From Candidatus Spechtbacterales bacterium (lineage in GTDB: Bacteria > Patescibacteriota > Minisyncoccia > Spechtbacterales > 2-12-FULL-38-22), in assembly GCA_040879145.1 (NCBI GenBank), contig JBBDKX010000006.1, forward strand, positions 1-43,746: 43,746 nt of DNA, written 5' to 3'. Under the pieces are notes generated by a model, which was not told where the DNA came from, ran no database searches, and saw nothing but the letters and a program-made list of their open reading frames with translations. Positions within the stretch are counted from its first letter, which is position 1. Each line of letters starts with the position of its first letter. Positions 29,481 through 37,654 of this stretch are shown one piece after another. The position numbers and the translations under genes are program-made.

Positions 29481-30986
29481 TTACTCCAACCTTGGAAACA
29501 GTGACTCCCCCTTTTTCATTTCAAAGCGCCACGCGCGTTTGCTTTCGTGTTTAATGCCGAGCTGTTTAAATATCTCTTCGGAGGTTTGCGGTATTACAGG
29601 CGCAAGCATTGAAGATATGTTTGCTAAAATGGTTGCCACCTCCGATATTACCTCTTTAAATTTCTTTTCATCTTCTCTGGCTAAGACCCACAGTTTAGTG
29701 TCGTTTATGCGTTTGTCTGCGTATCCTATAAGAGCTTGTGCCTCTTTTATTGCTTCTGAAAATTTAAAGTTGTCCATAAACTTTTCGTAAGCCTTCCACC
29801 TTCTGTCCAGCTCTTTTTGGGCGGTTGATGGAAGCTCGCTTGCAAGGGGCTTATCAAGATATTTTTCCCCCAAGCTTACTATGCGCGCCAAAAGGTTTCC
29901 AAGTCCTAAGGCAAGGTCGGCGTTATAGCGAGCTTCAAATTTGTCTTTAGAATAATCGCCGTCTTTTGCCGGAGGTATCTCGGCTAAAAGATACCAACGA
30001 AGAGCGTCAGCGCCAGCTTGTGGTGAGCTTGTCGAACTGTATTCTTTCACAATATCGCGCGGGTCTACCACATTTCCTAAACTTTTAGATATCTTCATTC
30101 CGTCAATATTTATAAAGCCGTGCACAAAAAGTTTTTTAGGTAAAGGGAGTCCTAAGCTTAAAAGCATTCCCGGCCATATTGCGGCATGAAAGCGCAAAAT
30201 ATCCTTGCCCACAACATGCACATCTGCCGGCCAGTATTTTTTAAATTTAGCATTTGAACTTGTTCCCCATCCGAGCGCGGAAATATAGTTAGTAAGAGCG
30301 TCCGCCCAAACATATATTGTCTGCGAACTGTCGCGAGGAACAGGAATTCCCCACTTCAGAGTCTTGCGCGGGCGTGAGAAACTTACATCTTCAAGCCCCC
30401 GCTCTAAGAGTTTTAAAATTTCATTTTCCCGGGTTTTTGGTTCTATCTTAAACTCCCCGCTTTTTATCGCTTTTTCTATCTGTTTTGTATATTTAGAGAG
30501 CTTAAAAAAGTAGTTCTCTTCTTTGATAAGTTCGGGGGCAGCGCCATGCATTTCGCAAATACCATCTTTATTTAGATCTTTATTTGTGACAAACGCCTCA
30601 TGCCCCGCGCAATAGAGACCTTCATACGCCTTTTTGTATATATCGTCATTGGCAACAAGCTGCGCCCAGACCTTACGCACCACCGGCCAGTGCCGGGTTT
30701 TGTTTGTTGTGCGTATAAAATAATCATTTGAAATATTAAGACTACCCCAGAGATCCTGAAAAGCCTTCGCGTTTATATCAACAAAATCTCTGACGCTTTT
30801 GCCGGCTTTTTCCGCCGAACGCACTATCTTTATCCCGTGTTCATCGGTCCCTGTTAAAAAGAAGACATCGTCCCCTTTGAGGCGATGGTATCTTGCCAGG
30901 GCGTCCGCCTGTACTTTTTCCAAAGTGTGCCCGATGTGCGCCTGAGCGTTAACGTAATCAATTGCGGTAGTAATGTAGAATTTCAT
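29481..30986 (-). CDS. metG: Methionyl-tRNA synthetase
   Basis: This 501-aa class I synthetase charges tRNA-Met. Motifs: AHIGH near residue 17-21 (VNAQAHIGHTLEKV), FLTGTDEHG, VWADALTNY, HVVGKDILRFH and the KMSKS motif KISKS. A C-terminal tRNA-binding (EMAP) domain is absent. The ATG at 30986 (MKFYITTAIDY) was chosen. An upstream GTG would add VNEVNKT, which is repeat-encoded. About eight residues (SSTSSPQA) interrupt the conserved EYGADALRW segment just after KISKS. Followed downstream by tatD. Confidence 0.96.
   Translation of the reverse strand: MKFYITTAIDYVNAQAHIGHTLEKVQADALARYHRLKGDDVFFLTGTDEHGIKIVRSAEKAGKSVRDFVDINAKAFQDLWGSLNISNDYFIRTTNKTRHWPVVRKVWAQLVANDDIYKKAYEGLYCAGHEAFVTNKDLNKDGICEMHGAAPELIKEENYFFKLSKYTKQIEKAIKSGEFKIEPKTRENEILKLLERGLEDVSFSRPRKTLKWGIPVPRDSSQTIYVWADALTNYISALGWGTSSNAKFKKYWPADVHVVGKDILRFHAAIWPGMLLSLGLPLPKKLFVHGFINIDGMKISKSLGNVVDPRDIVKEYSSTSSPQAGADALRWYLLAEIPPAKDGDYSKDKFEARYNADLALGLGNLLARIVSLGEKYLDKPLASELPSTAQKELDRRWKAYEKFMDNFKFSEAIKEAQALIGYADKRINDTKLWVLAREDEKKFKEVISEVATILANISSMLAPVIPQTSEEIFKQLGIKHESKRAWRFEMKKGESLFPRLE
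30015..30038. repeat. In-frame repeat insertion in metG
   Basis: The minus strand contains TTCGACAAGCTCACCACAAG, 24 bp that split the family-conserved Y-GADALRW. TTCGACAAGCTC is shared with the leuS repeat segment. Insertion is close to the KMSKS loop. Confidence 0.8.
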
Positions 30987-31108
30987 AGTTTTGTTCACTT
31001 CGTTCACAAAATACCGCTGATATATGCTGATTTTGGCAGATTCTATGCTGAAGTTATCCGCATTGATCTGCTTTTAATCCGTACTGATCCGCGGTTTAAA
31101 CGAGGCGT

Positions 31109-31807
31109 TTAGCCGAGCTTTCTTATTATTATAACAAACTCCCCTTTTACTTTATCATCTTTTAGCTTATTTATTACCTCGTCTATGTTGCCTCGGTATG
31201 TGCTTTCAAACTTTTTTGTAAGTTCTCGCGCAACCATAACCTGAAACATGAAACCTGAAACATGAAACATTTCTTTTAATTCTTCAAGTGTTTTGAGGAT
31301 GCGGTGCGTACTTTCGTATAGTATAATAGGGGCCTCAGATTTTACAACTTTTTCAAAAAATTTTTTCCTCTTCTTTTTTTTGGGCGGATATCCTAAAAAA
31401 AGAAACTCGCTCATGGGCATGCCCGATATGCTGGCAGCTGCCGAAACCGCGCTCGGTCCTGGAACTACCACAATATCTACATCGCTTCCCAGCTCCTTAA
31501 AAACCTTCTCTATAAGCTCGTTTCCCGGATCTGATATTCCCGGGGTTCCCGCATCTGTTACCAGCGATAAATTTTTTCCCTCTTTCAAAAGAGCTATCAC
31601 TTCGCTTATTTTAGCCTCTGAAGAATGCTGGTGATAACTTATGGTTGGAGTTTTTATGTCGTACTTATTAAGTAATTTTTTTGTAACACGCGTATCTTCG
31701 CATAAAATAAAATCAACCTCCTTAAGTATGCGGAGGGCTCGTAAAGTAATATCTTCCAGATTACCTATTGGGGTTGCGGTTATGTATAATTTATTCACTT
31801 CGTTCAT
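31109..31807 (-). CDS. rsmI: 16S rRNA (cytidine1402-2'-O)-methyltransferase
   Basis: This 232-aa SAM-dependent tetrapyrrole-methylase-fold enzyme 2'-O-methylates C1402 in the ribosomal P site. Motifs: LYITATPIGNLEDITLRAL (7-25), CEDTRVT, LVTDAGTPGISDPG, VVPGPSAV and VARELTKKFE. About residues 180-191 (MFHVSGFMFQVM) are extra and encoded by a short tandem repeat. The first six residues MNEVNK are encoded by TGAACGAAGTGAA, a repeat also found at the metG upstream end. This repeat supplies the rsmI start codon. Confidence 0.94.
   Translation of the reverse strand: MNEVNKLYITATPIGNLEDITLRALRILKEVDFILCEDTRVTKKLLNKYDIKTPTISYHQHSSEAKISEVIALLKEGKNLSLVTDAGTPGISDPGNELIEKVFKELGSDVDIVVVPGPSAVSAAASISGMPMSEFLFLGYPPKKKKRKKFFEKVVKSEAPIILYESTHRILKTLEELKEMFHVSGFMFQVMVARELTKKFESTYRGNIDEVINKLKDDKVKGEFVIIIRKLG
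31235..31270. repeat. In-frame short tandem repeat in rsmI
   Basis: The plus strand reads aacctgaaacatgaaacc and continues with the same unit. It encodes FHVSGFMFQ-like residues between LKEM and VARELTK, where the family has a short acidic loop. Confidence 0.75.
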
Positions 31808-31866
31808 AAATTAGGTATTAGGTATTAGGCATTAGTCTAAAACCTAGAACCTAAAACCTAACCCCT
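31808..31866. repeat. Short tandem repeat between the permease and rsmI
   Basis: Units of taggtat (aggtattaggtattag) are followed by units of aacctaa (aaaacctagaacctaaaacc). The two halves are mutually near-complementary, so it can fold as a long imperfect hairpin. No gene. Confidence 0.75.
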
Positions 31867-31885
31867 GCGAGGGCAAAGCCCGAGC

Positions 31886-32935
31886 TTATGCTTTTGCTTT
31901 TGCGGCAGTTATGCCGCGTACAAGCTCTGCGATAGCGGCAGCCAAAGGCACTGCTACAAGAATACCCCAAAGACCGGCGAGCTCCGCTCCTATAAGAACA
32001 AAAATAATTATAAAGAGGGGGTTAAATCCCACTACACGGCTCATTACGGCGGGGACTACAATTGTATTTTCAACTTGCTGCAGTAATATGTATGCCAAAA
32101 GAGCAATAAGTCCGACGGGCATGGATACAGTAGAGCCGGCTGCCAGTATTATACCGCCCGCGATAAACGGCCCGACGTAGGGAATAAGTTCCAACAAGCC
32201 CGCGAGTATGCCGACAGTTAGTGCAATTTCAACTTTAAGTAAAGAGAGTATCAAAAATGTTACAACACCAATAAATGTTGCCAAAACAAACATCGCCTGT
32301 AGCCACCTTCCCAGCCTTCTTTGGGTGCTCCTTAGAATGAGCTTTGCGGAATCCTTATACTTTTCCGGTGTTACAGCAAGCAGGGATTTTTCCAGATCTT
32401 TTCTTCGCAGGGAAAGATAGAAAGAAAAAACGATTATAAGAACAAAGGATAGTATTCCTCCAAAAATAGTTGATATAAAACTAAACACATTGGGTATAAT
32501 CCCCGCGACACGCTCCTGCATGTTAAGTAACAACTCATCGAGGGCGGGTGCCAAAAAGCCAAGCTCTCCGAAAGTTGCTGTCTGGAAAATACCGCCCAAA
32601 AATGTGCCGTAGCGCTCGGGAAGATCCTGTGAAAGAATCCAGAGCTCGTTAAACAGTGTGGGTAAGAATATGTAAAACATCAGGAAAAAGGCACTTAAAC
32701 CAAGGATATAGAACATGGGAACTATAAAAAGGCGAGACATCTTCTGTTTCTCCAGCCATTCAATAGTCGGCTCTATCGCTGCAGCAAGCACAATGGCAAA
32801 GAAAAGACTTGCCATTATCTCCCAAATTCTAAAAAACAACGCTACACCTAAAACAACAGCGCTTATCTTAAAAATCATAGCCATAGATATGTCCAGCATC
32901 ATTACATTATTATTGTTTTTTGAGGTTTTTGGCAT
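31886..32935 (-). CDS. AI-2E family permease (UPF0118)
   Basis: This 349-aa protein has about seven to eight membrane helices. The family pattern is clear: an N-terminal helix pair with AIVLAAAIEPTIEWLEK, a central soluble loop (LPERYGTFLGG...), then the conserved GLLELIPYVGPFIAGGI and LQQVENTIVVPAVMSR near the C-terminus. AI-2E proteins transport small molecules or ions, and the name does not prove autoinducer export. It starts 8 bp after the M16 peptidase stop. Confidence 0.92.
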   Translation of the reverse strand: MPKTSKNNNNVMMLDISMAMIFKISAVVLGVALFFRIWEIMASLFFAIVLAAAIEPTIEWLEKQKMSRLFIVPMFYILGLSAFFLMFYIFLPTLFNELWILSQDLPERYGTFLGGIFQTATFGELGFLAPALDELLLNMQERVAGIIPNVFSFISTIFGGILSFVLIIVFSFYLSLRRKDLEKSLLAVTPEKYKDSAKLILRSTQRRLGRWLQAMFVLATFIGVVTFLILSLLKVEIALTVGILAGLLELIPYVGPFIAGGIILAAGSTVSMPVGLIALLAYILLQQVENTIVVPAVMSRVVGFNPLFIIIFVLIGAELAGLWGILVAVPLAAAIAELVRGITAAKAKA

Positions 32936-32943
32936 AACAGATT

Positions 32944-34224
32944 TTATAATTTATTTAAAATTTGCTTAATCTTATCCTTATCTTTATAAGGTCCCACAAG
33001 AGCAAAACATGCGGATTCTTTTTTAAAAATATCGTTTGCTATGTTCTTTACATCGCGGGCTTTTATGTTTTTTATATTTCTAAGATACTCTTTGGGGGTT
33101 GTAATTTCATTTAGCAATATCTCCTCCTCCCCCGTGTAAAAGGCGACAGAGTTTGATGTTTCAAGGTTTAACATGAAAGACCCTTCAATGTGACTCTTTG
33201 CTTTGCGCAGTTCATCCGCGTCAACAGCGGTCTTTTTTATCTTTTTTAGCTCTCTTACTAGTACAGTTGTCGCATCTTCCACCTTAGAATTATTTACACC
33301 GGCGCTTGCCGCAAAGTATCCGTAATCGGTTCCGGCACTTGCTCCAGCGCCCACATAATAAGCCAGACCGCGCCTTTCTCTTATTTCAGAAAAAAGACGT
33401 GAACTCATTCCTCCCCCCAGTATTACAGACAGTACATCAATAGCATATCTTCTCTCATCACGCATATCTACACCATCAAAACCGAGTACAAGGTGAGTTT
33501 GGTCGCTCTTTCTTTGTTTAAGAGTGACTTTTGGTCCGGATATTTGCGGGGGAATAACAGGATATTTTTCAAAAGAATTTCCGCTTGGCAAATCCCGCAA
33601 AAATTTTTCAGCAAGCTTTTTACCTTCTGAGTGGGTTATGTTTCCTGAAAATACAGCTACTATATTGTCCCCGCGATACTGCTTTTTAAAATACTCTCTG
33701 ATGTCTTTGGGTTTAATATTTCCAACGCTTTTTTCGTCTCCCCCGACATCGCGCCCCGCCGGCTGGTTCCCGTATAAAGCCTCTTTAAAAACATCATAAA
33801 CATGGCGCTGTGGAACATCATAATCCATGTGCAACTCTTCCATTATAACTCCTCTCTCGCGCTCTATTTCAATGTTTTTAAAAAGAGGGTTTTTTAAATA
33901 GTCGCTCATTACATCCAGAGCGAGTTCCGCTTTATTCTTTACTGTTTTCACATAAAACCCTGTTATTTCTTCCGCCGTAAAAGCATTATAGCTGGCGCCG
34001 ATAGAATCTAATATTGTACTTATCTTTTTAGCGTTTGGATATTTTTTAGAACCTTTAAAGAACAGGTGTTCTAAAAAATGTGATACACCGGCAACCTCTT
34101 CTTTTTCATAATGAGAGCCTGTACCTACAAGAATAAGACTCGTTACGGCACCTGTGCTTTTTAGCGGAACAGTGAGCACTCTGACACCATTCTTTAATTT
34201 AAATGTTTTATAGTCAATATCCAT
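32944..34224 (-). CDS. M16-family zinc peptidase (insulinase/PqqL-like)
   Basis: This 426-aa protein has the inverted zinc motif HFLEH (H49, E52, H53) and the paired downstream Glu region, then a second M16 domain (RERRGLAYYVGAGASAGTDYGYF). M16 enzymes cleave small peptides and unfolded segments within a clamshell chamber. No signal peptide is present, so it is likely cytoplasmic. It begins the M16-permease-rsmI-metG-tatD cluster. Confidence 0.94.
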   Translation of the reverse strand: MDIDYKTFKLKNGVRVLTVPLKSTGAVTSLILVGTGSHYEKEEVAGVSHFLEHLFFKGSKKYPNAKKISTILDSIGASYNAFTAEEITGFYVKTVKNKAELALDVMSDYLKNPLFKNIEIERERGVIMEELHMDYDVPQRHVYDVFKEALYGNQPAGRDVGGDEKSVGNIKPKDIREYFKKQYRGDNIVAVFSGNITHSEGKKLAEKFLRDLPSGNSFEKYPVIPPQISGPKVTLKQRKSDQTHLVLGFDGVDMRDERRYAIDVLSVILGGGMSSRLFSEIRERRGLAYYVGAGASAGTDYGYFAASAGVNNSKVEDATTVLVRELKKIKKTAVDADELRKAKSHIEGSFMLNLETSNSVAFYTGEEEILLNEITTPKEYLRNIKNIKARDVKNIANDIFKKESACFALVGPYKDKDKIKQILNKL

Positions 34225-34254
34225 AGCTTTATTCGCTAACGCTCACGAAAAGTA

Positions 34255-34375
34255 TAAGGTATGCAGTATTCAGTATACAGGGGTGCTTTGTAATTAGCCT
34301 TGCTGAATACTCTATACTATATACTATATACTTGAACGAGCATGAAATGCGAGTTCTAAGCTCGCTTTGCGAGCT
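34255..34375. repeat. AT-rich dispersed repeat, copy 2 (TAGTATTCAGTAT family)
   Basis: The segment order matches 29361-29478: gcagtattcagtat, aggggtgc, ccttgctga, atactatatac, tgaacgagcatgaaatgcgag. It is upstream of the M16 start, in place of a recognisable promoter. Confidence 0.78.
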
Positions 34376-34414
34376 TATTTATAGTATAGCAATAAAACAC
34401 CGATTTAATAAAGC

Positions 34415-34462
34415 GGTCAAGTTTTCAACGGCCCAACCGCTTGAGCCGTTGAAAACTTGACC
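34415..34462. repeat. 18-bp perfect inverted repeat
   Basis: The arms ggtcaagttttcaacggc and its complement enclose a 12-nt loop. It lies between the AT-rich repeat and the RNase J terminator. It lacks a T-run and carries no ORF. Confidence 0.8.
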
Positions 34463-34464
34463 TA

Positions 34465-34496
34465 AAAAAGTGCCCCCGTTACTGCGTAACAGGGGC
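34465..34496 (-). terminator. Terminator of the RNase J gene
   Basis: GCCCC.GTTAC.GTAAC.GGGGC hairpin with one mismatch, followed by ACTTTTTTAGG on the minus strand, a few bases after the stop. Confidence 0.85.
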
Positions 34497-34504
34497 AAAA
34501 CGAA

Positions 34505-35989
34505 CTAAAAAACAACTTCTTCGCGCTCTTTTGGCACAATTACTTCATGTTCAGGCAGAAGATCTGCCATTACACCGCGTCTTTGCATATCGGCATGCAC
34601 AGGAAGAATCCTTCGCGGACGTGTCGTTTGGACAAAGTCCATAAGGTCATCCTGATAGGCATGACCGGAAACGTGAAAACGTCCAAAGCGGATATTCTCA
34701 TCACCGGCTGCTTCGCGCACCCACCGGGACTCGTGAGTACCAGGATCATGCGTGCACTCCTTCGTATCGCAGTGCTCTGTTGGAAAATAAATTGTGCAAC
34801 CCGTCTCACGCAACCCTGAAAGAATCGCGCTAACCGCATCCTCGTTGCCGGGAATGGTCCGGGAAGCAAACAGGACAACATCGTCATGCCCTATATGGAT
34901 ATCTTCCATAATGCCTTCTTCATCTTCCAAAAGGCGGCGAAGCGCGCTTCTTGGCTCCCCCTGGGAACCGGTAAGAAAGATAACGGCGTTATCCGGAACA
35001 TTGTATTTGCGCCGATACGAGTACTTCTTCCACCCACCAAAGACAAAGCTGTGGTCGTATTTGAGCGGGGGTACTTCAAGAACATGTTCCACGCTGTTTA
35101 GCATAGAGCGACCGTGTAGTACAACCGGACGAGGCGCCTTAAAACGCTTCATCTTGTCCATAACGGCGGACCAGCGATCTGTAAGACTGCTGAACATTGT
35201 TATAAACACACGCTGGTTTGGATGGCCCTCCAGCACGTTGTAGATTTCCCCGACAGGTATTTCATCAGGCTCGCCTGTTCCGGACCTGTCACAGGAGGTT
35301 GAATCAATGAGAAGCAAATCGGCATCGGCGAGAATTGGATTGCTCCAAACTCTCGTATACTCCGCTGTCTGCTGGTCGTTGAGACCATGCAATTTGAAAT
35401 CTCCTGTATAAACGACCTTCTTGCCGTTTATATGTACAGCGCACCCCAGAGAGCCCGGAATGCTATGCAGAACAGGAAAGAATTCAAAACTGACATCGTC
35501 GTTTTGAACCTTGCTCCATGGTTCAACCTCAACTGAATAATCATCAGTTGGATTATCGGGATTATGGACCGCATTCTCCAGCTCAAGCTGTGGCGGGTCA
35601 TAAATCTTAAGGGAGACAAACTCCTTAGAGCGTATCTGCCGTCCAGTATATGGGCTTACCAAAATAGGGGGGATACCTTTGTTCGCAAAACGAGCAGAGG
35701 TTCTGTAGAATCGAATAAACTCATTTATACCGCCAATGTGGTCCAAGTGGCCGTGGCTCAAAAAAACCGCGACAATCTCATCCACCTCTTGGGGTATGGC
35801 AGAAAAATCGGGGGCTTCTATCTCATTGAAGCCATCATCTTCTTCTGGTAAATCTCCTACCTTTTGCCCGCAGTCCAGCAAGACTCCCTTTGTAATACCG
35901 GACTTATTTGTCCAATACAGCAAATGGCAGTTCAAAGCTCCAATTTCTTCAAGCCCTCCGAGGGACATAAACTTAACATCTGCAGTCAC
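34505..35989 (-). CDS. rnj: Ribonuclease J-like metallo-beta-lactamase/beta-CASP nuclease
   Basis: This 494-aa protein has the metallo-beta-lactamase motif SHGHLDHIGG, PVLHSIPGSLG, VVYTGDFK, then a beta-CASP domain with FLTGSQGEP, RFHVSGHAY and the C-terminal LPVHADMQ. RNase J degrades and matures mRNA and rRNA (5'-3' exo- and endonuclease). GTG at 35989 was chosen because the GGAG is 7 nt upstream; the TTG at 35995 is only 2 nt from it. It has long insertions (about 150-165 and 410-425). A 16-bp inverted repeat lies in the 5' UTR. It has its own promoter and terminator. Confidence 0.92.
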   Translation of the reverse strand: MTADVKFMSLGGLEEIGALNCHLLYWTNKSGITKGVLLDCGQKVGDLPEEDDGFNEIEAPDFSAIPQEVDEIVAVFLSHGHLDHIGGINEFIRFYRTSARFANKGIPPILVSPYTGRQIRSKEFVSLKIYDPPQLELENAVHNPDNPTDDYSVEVEPWSKVQNDDVSFEFFPVLHSIPGSLGCAVHINGKKVVYTGDFKLHGLNDQQTAEYTRVWSNPILADADLLLIDSTSCDRSGTGEPDEIPVGEIYNVLEGHPNQRVFITMFSSLTDRWSAVMDKMKRFKAPRPVVLHGRSMLNSVEHVLEVPPLKYDHSFVFGGWKKYSYRRKYNVPDNAVIFLTGSQGEPRSALRRLLEDEEGIMEDIHIGHDDVVLFASRTIPGNEDAVSAILSGLRETGCTIYFPTEHCDTKECTHDPGTHESRWVREAAGDENIRFGRFHVSGHAYQDDLMDFVQTTRPRRILPVHADMQRRGVMADLLPEHEVIVPKEREEVVF

Positions 35990-36015
35990 GTGCAATCTCC
36001 TTTCCTATATTTTAT

Positions 36016-36065
36016 TTGGTATGCACCTAAAAAGCACCATTAAACACTCTTTAGGTGCATACCAA
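36016..36065 (-). promoter_or_regulatory. Large perfect hairpin in the RNase J 5' UTR
   Basis: The 16-nt arms TTGGTATGCACCTAAA and complement enclose an 18-nt loop, all inside the predicted transcript between the promoter and the ribosome binding site. It could be a target for the nuclease's own regulation; that is inference. Confidence 0.75.
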
Positions 36066-36092
36066 GCATGAAAAGAACCTGTATTTTGCCTG

Positions 36093-36121
36093 ATAATACC
36101 ATAAAAATAAAAAATAAGCAA
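36093..36121 (-). promoter_or_regulatory. RNase J promoter
   Basis: TTGCTT (36116-36121) and TATTAT (36093-36098) are spaced exactly 17 bp apart on the minus strand. The expected start is about 36086, giving a leader of nearly 100 nt. Confidence 0.78.
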
Positions 36122-36188
36122 GAGAGACGCTGCGCCATGCAACCCCTCGAAGAACATCCGGTACTTAAAATATGAATTGGCGAAACGA

Positions 36189-37619
36189 TTAACTATTTAA
36201 AATTTTGCTCAGCTCATCTTTTAGCTCCTCTATTTTGACCCGCTTTTGTTCCATTGAATCTCTGTCGCGCATAGTTACAGTATCATCTTCAAGAGTATCG
36301 TGGTCCACAGTAATGCAAACAGGTGTTCCTATTTCGTCATGGCGGCGATAGCGCTTTCCTATGGCGCCGCCCTCATCGTACTCCGCGGCATAAGTATTTC
36401 TAACATTCTCAAATATCTCCCGAGCTTTTTTTGTAAGCTTTTCATCTTTTTTCAAAAGTGGGAATACAGCCACCTTAACGGGAGATAGCCACTTTGGAAA
36501 TTTCATAACAACTCTTATGTCACCACCTTGTGCTGAGGACGTTCGGCTGAGCTCAGTCGAAGCCCTTGTCGAAGTATTTACCTCTTCCTCGTTATACGCC
36601 TCAAGAAGGACGGCCAAAATTGTTCTATCCACGCCAAAGGTCGGCTCTATAACATGTGGTACATATTTTTCTCCTGTCTCGGTATCCGTATAGCGAATAT
36701 CCTCTCCTGAAGCCTCCATGTGGTTTTTAAGATCAAAATCTGTACGGTAAGCAAGACCATAAAGCTCTTTTTTACCAAAAGGATAATCATACTCAATATC
36801 TACTGTTCTTTTGGAATAGTGGGCAAGCTCTTCTTTGGGAACCTCTAAGTCGTGTATCTTGTCTTTACTTATGCCCAAGTGCTCAAGCCATAAGTGCATC
36901 TCTTTTAACCAGTATTCAAATTGTTTTTCCCAATCCTGCTCCTTTACAAAATATTCAATTTCCATCTGCTCAAACTCCCGGAGGCGAAAAATAAAATTAC
37001 CGGTTGTTATCTCGTTGCGAAATGCTTTACCTGTTTGCGCTATGCCAAAAGGAACTCTTTGCCTTGTTGTGTTTATTATATTTTTAAAATTTACAAACAT
37101 TGCCTGCGCCGTTTCGGGCCGCAAATATACTTTATTTTCTTCATTTTTAACAGGTCCTAAATAAGTCTCAAACATAAGGTTAAACATCTTGGGCTCTGTA
37201 AGCTCATTTCCTTTTGGACTTTTTAATTTAAGTTCTTTTATTTTTTCAGACATCTCCTGCAAACTCATCGCCTCCGCGTTTTTTACACCGGCATCCTCCA
37301 AAAGATGATCTAGGCGGTAGCGTTCATGTGTTTTTTTGTCTTCCACAAGAGGGTCGTTAAAGCCCTCAACATGGCCGCTTGCCTCCCACACGCGAGGATT
37401 CATTATAAGAGCGCCGTCCATACCCACCATATCCTCTCTGTCGCGAACAAAACGCTTCCACCATTCATTGCAGATGTTGCGTTTTATTTCAACACCTAAT
37501 GGTCCGTAATCCCACGAATTTGCAAGTCCTCCGTAAATATCGGAGCCCGGATATATAAAACCACGCCTTTTGCTCCAGGCGACCACTTTATGCATTAGAT
37601 TGTCGTTTGGTTTACTCAC
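36189..37619 (-). CDS. glyQS: Glycyl-tRNA synthetase (single-chain, alpha2 type)
   Basis: This 476-aa class II synthetase charges tRNA-Gly. Motifs: RRGFIYPGSDIYGGL (19-33), WEASGHVEGF, FRNEI in motif 2 (FRNEITTGNFIFRLREFEQME), EPTFGVDRT in motif 3, and a C-terminal anticodon-binding domain (KVAVFPLLKK). GTG start (SKPNDNLMHKVV). Residues 348-367 are a repeat-encoded insertion between the catalytic and anticodon-binding domains. The recO-glyS neighbourhood is widespread. No T-box leader precedes it. Confidence 0.96.
   Translation of the reverse strand: MSKPNDNLMHKVVAWSKRRGFIYPGSDIYGGLANSWDYGPLGVEIKRNICNEWWKRFVRDREDMVGMDGALIMNPRVWEASGHVEGFNDPLVEDKKTHERYRLDHLLEDAGVKNAEAMSLQEMSEKIKELKLKSPKGNELTEPKMFNLMFETYLGPVKNEENKVYLRPETAQAMFVNFKNIINTTRQRVPFGIAQTGKAFRNEITTGNFIFRLREFEQMEIEYFVKEQDWEKQFEYWLKEMHLWLEHLGISKDKIHDLEVPKEELAHYSKRTVDIEYDYPFGKKELYGLAYRTDFDLKNHMEASGEDIRYTDTETGEKYVPHVIEPTFGVDRTILAVLLEAYNEEEVNTSTRASTELSRTSSAQGGDIRVVMKFPKWLSPVKVAVFPLLKKDEKLTKKAREIFENVRNTYAAEYDEGGAIGKRYRRHDEIGTPVCITVDHDTLEDDTVTMRDRDSMEQKRVKIEELKDELSKILNS
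36519..36578. repeat. In-frame repeat insertion in glyQS
   Basis: The plus strand contains ggctgagctcagtcgaa flanked by cttgtgctgaggacg and cccttgtcgaag. It is palindromic around tgagctca and encodes about 20 Ser/Thr/Arg-rich residues (STRASTELSRTSSAQGG). CTTCGACAAG is shared with other in-gene repeats. Confidence 0.82.
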
Positions 37620-37654
37620 GAAATAATATTTAAAATTACGAAGCGTTACAAGTT

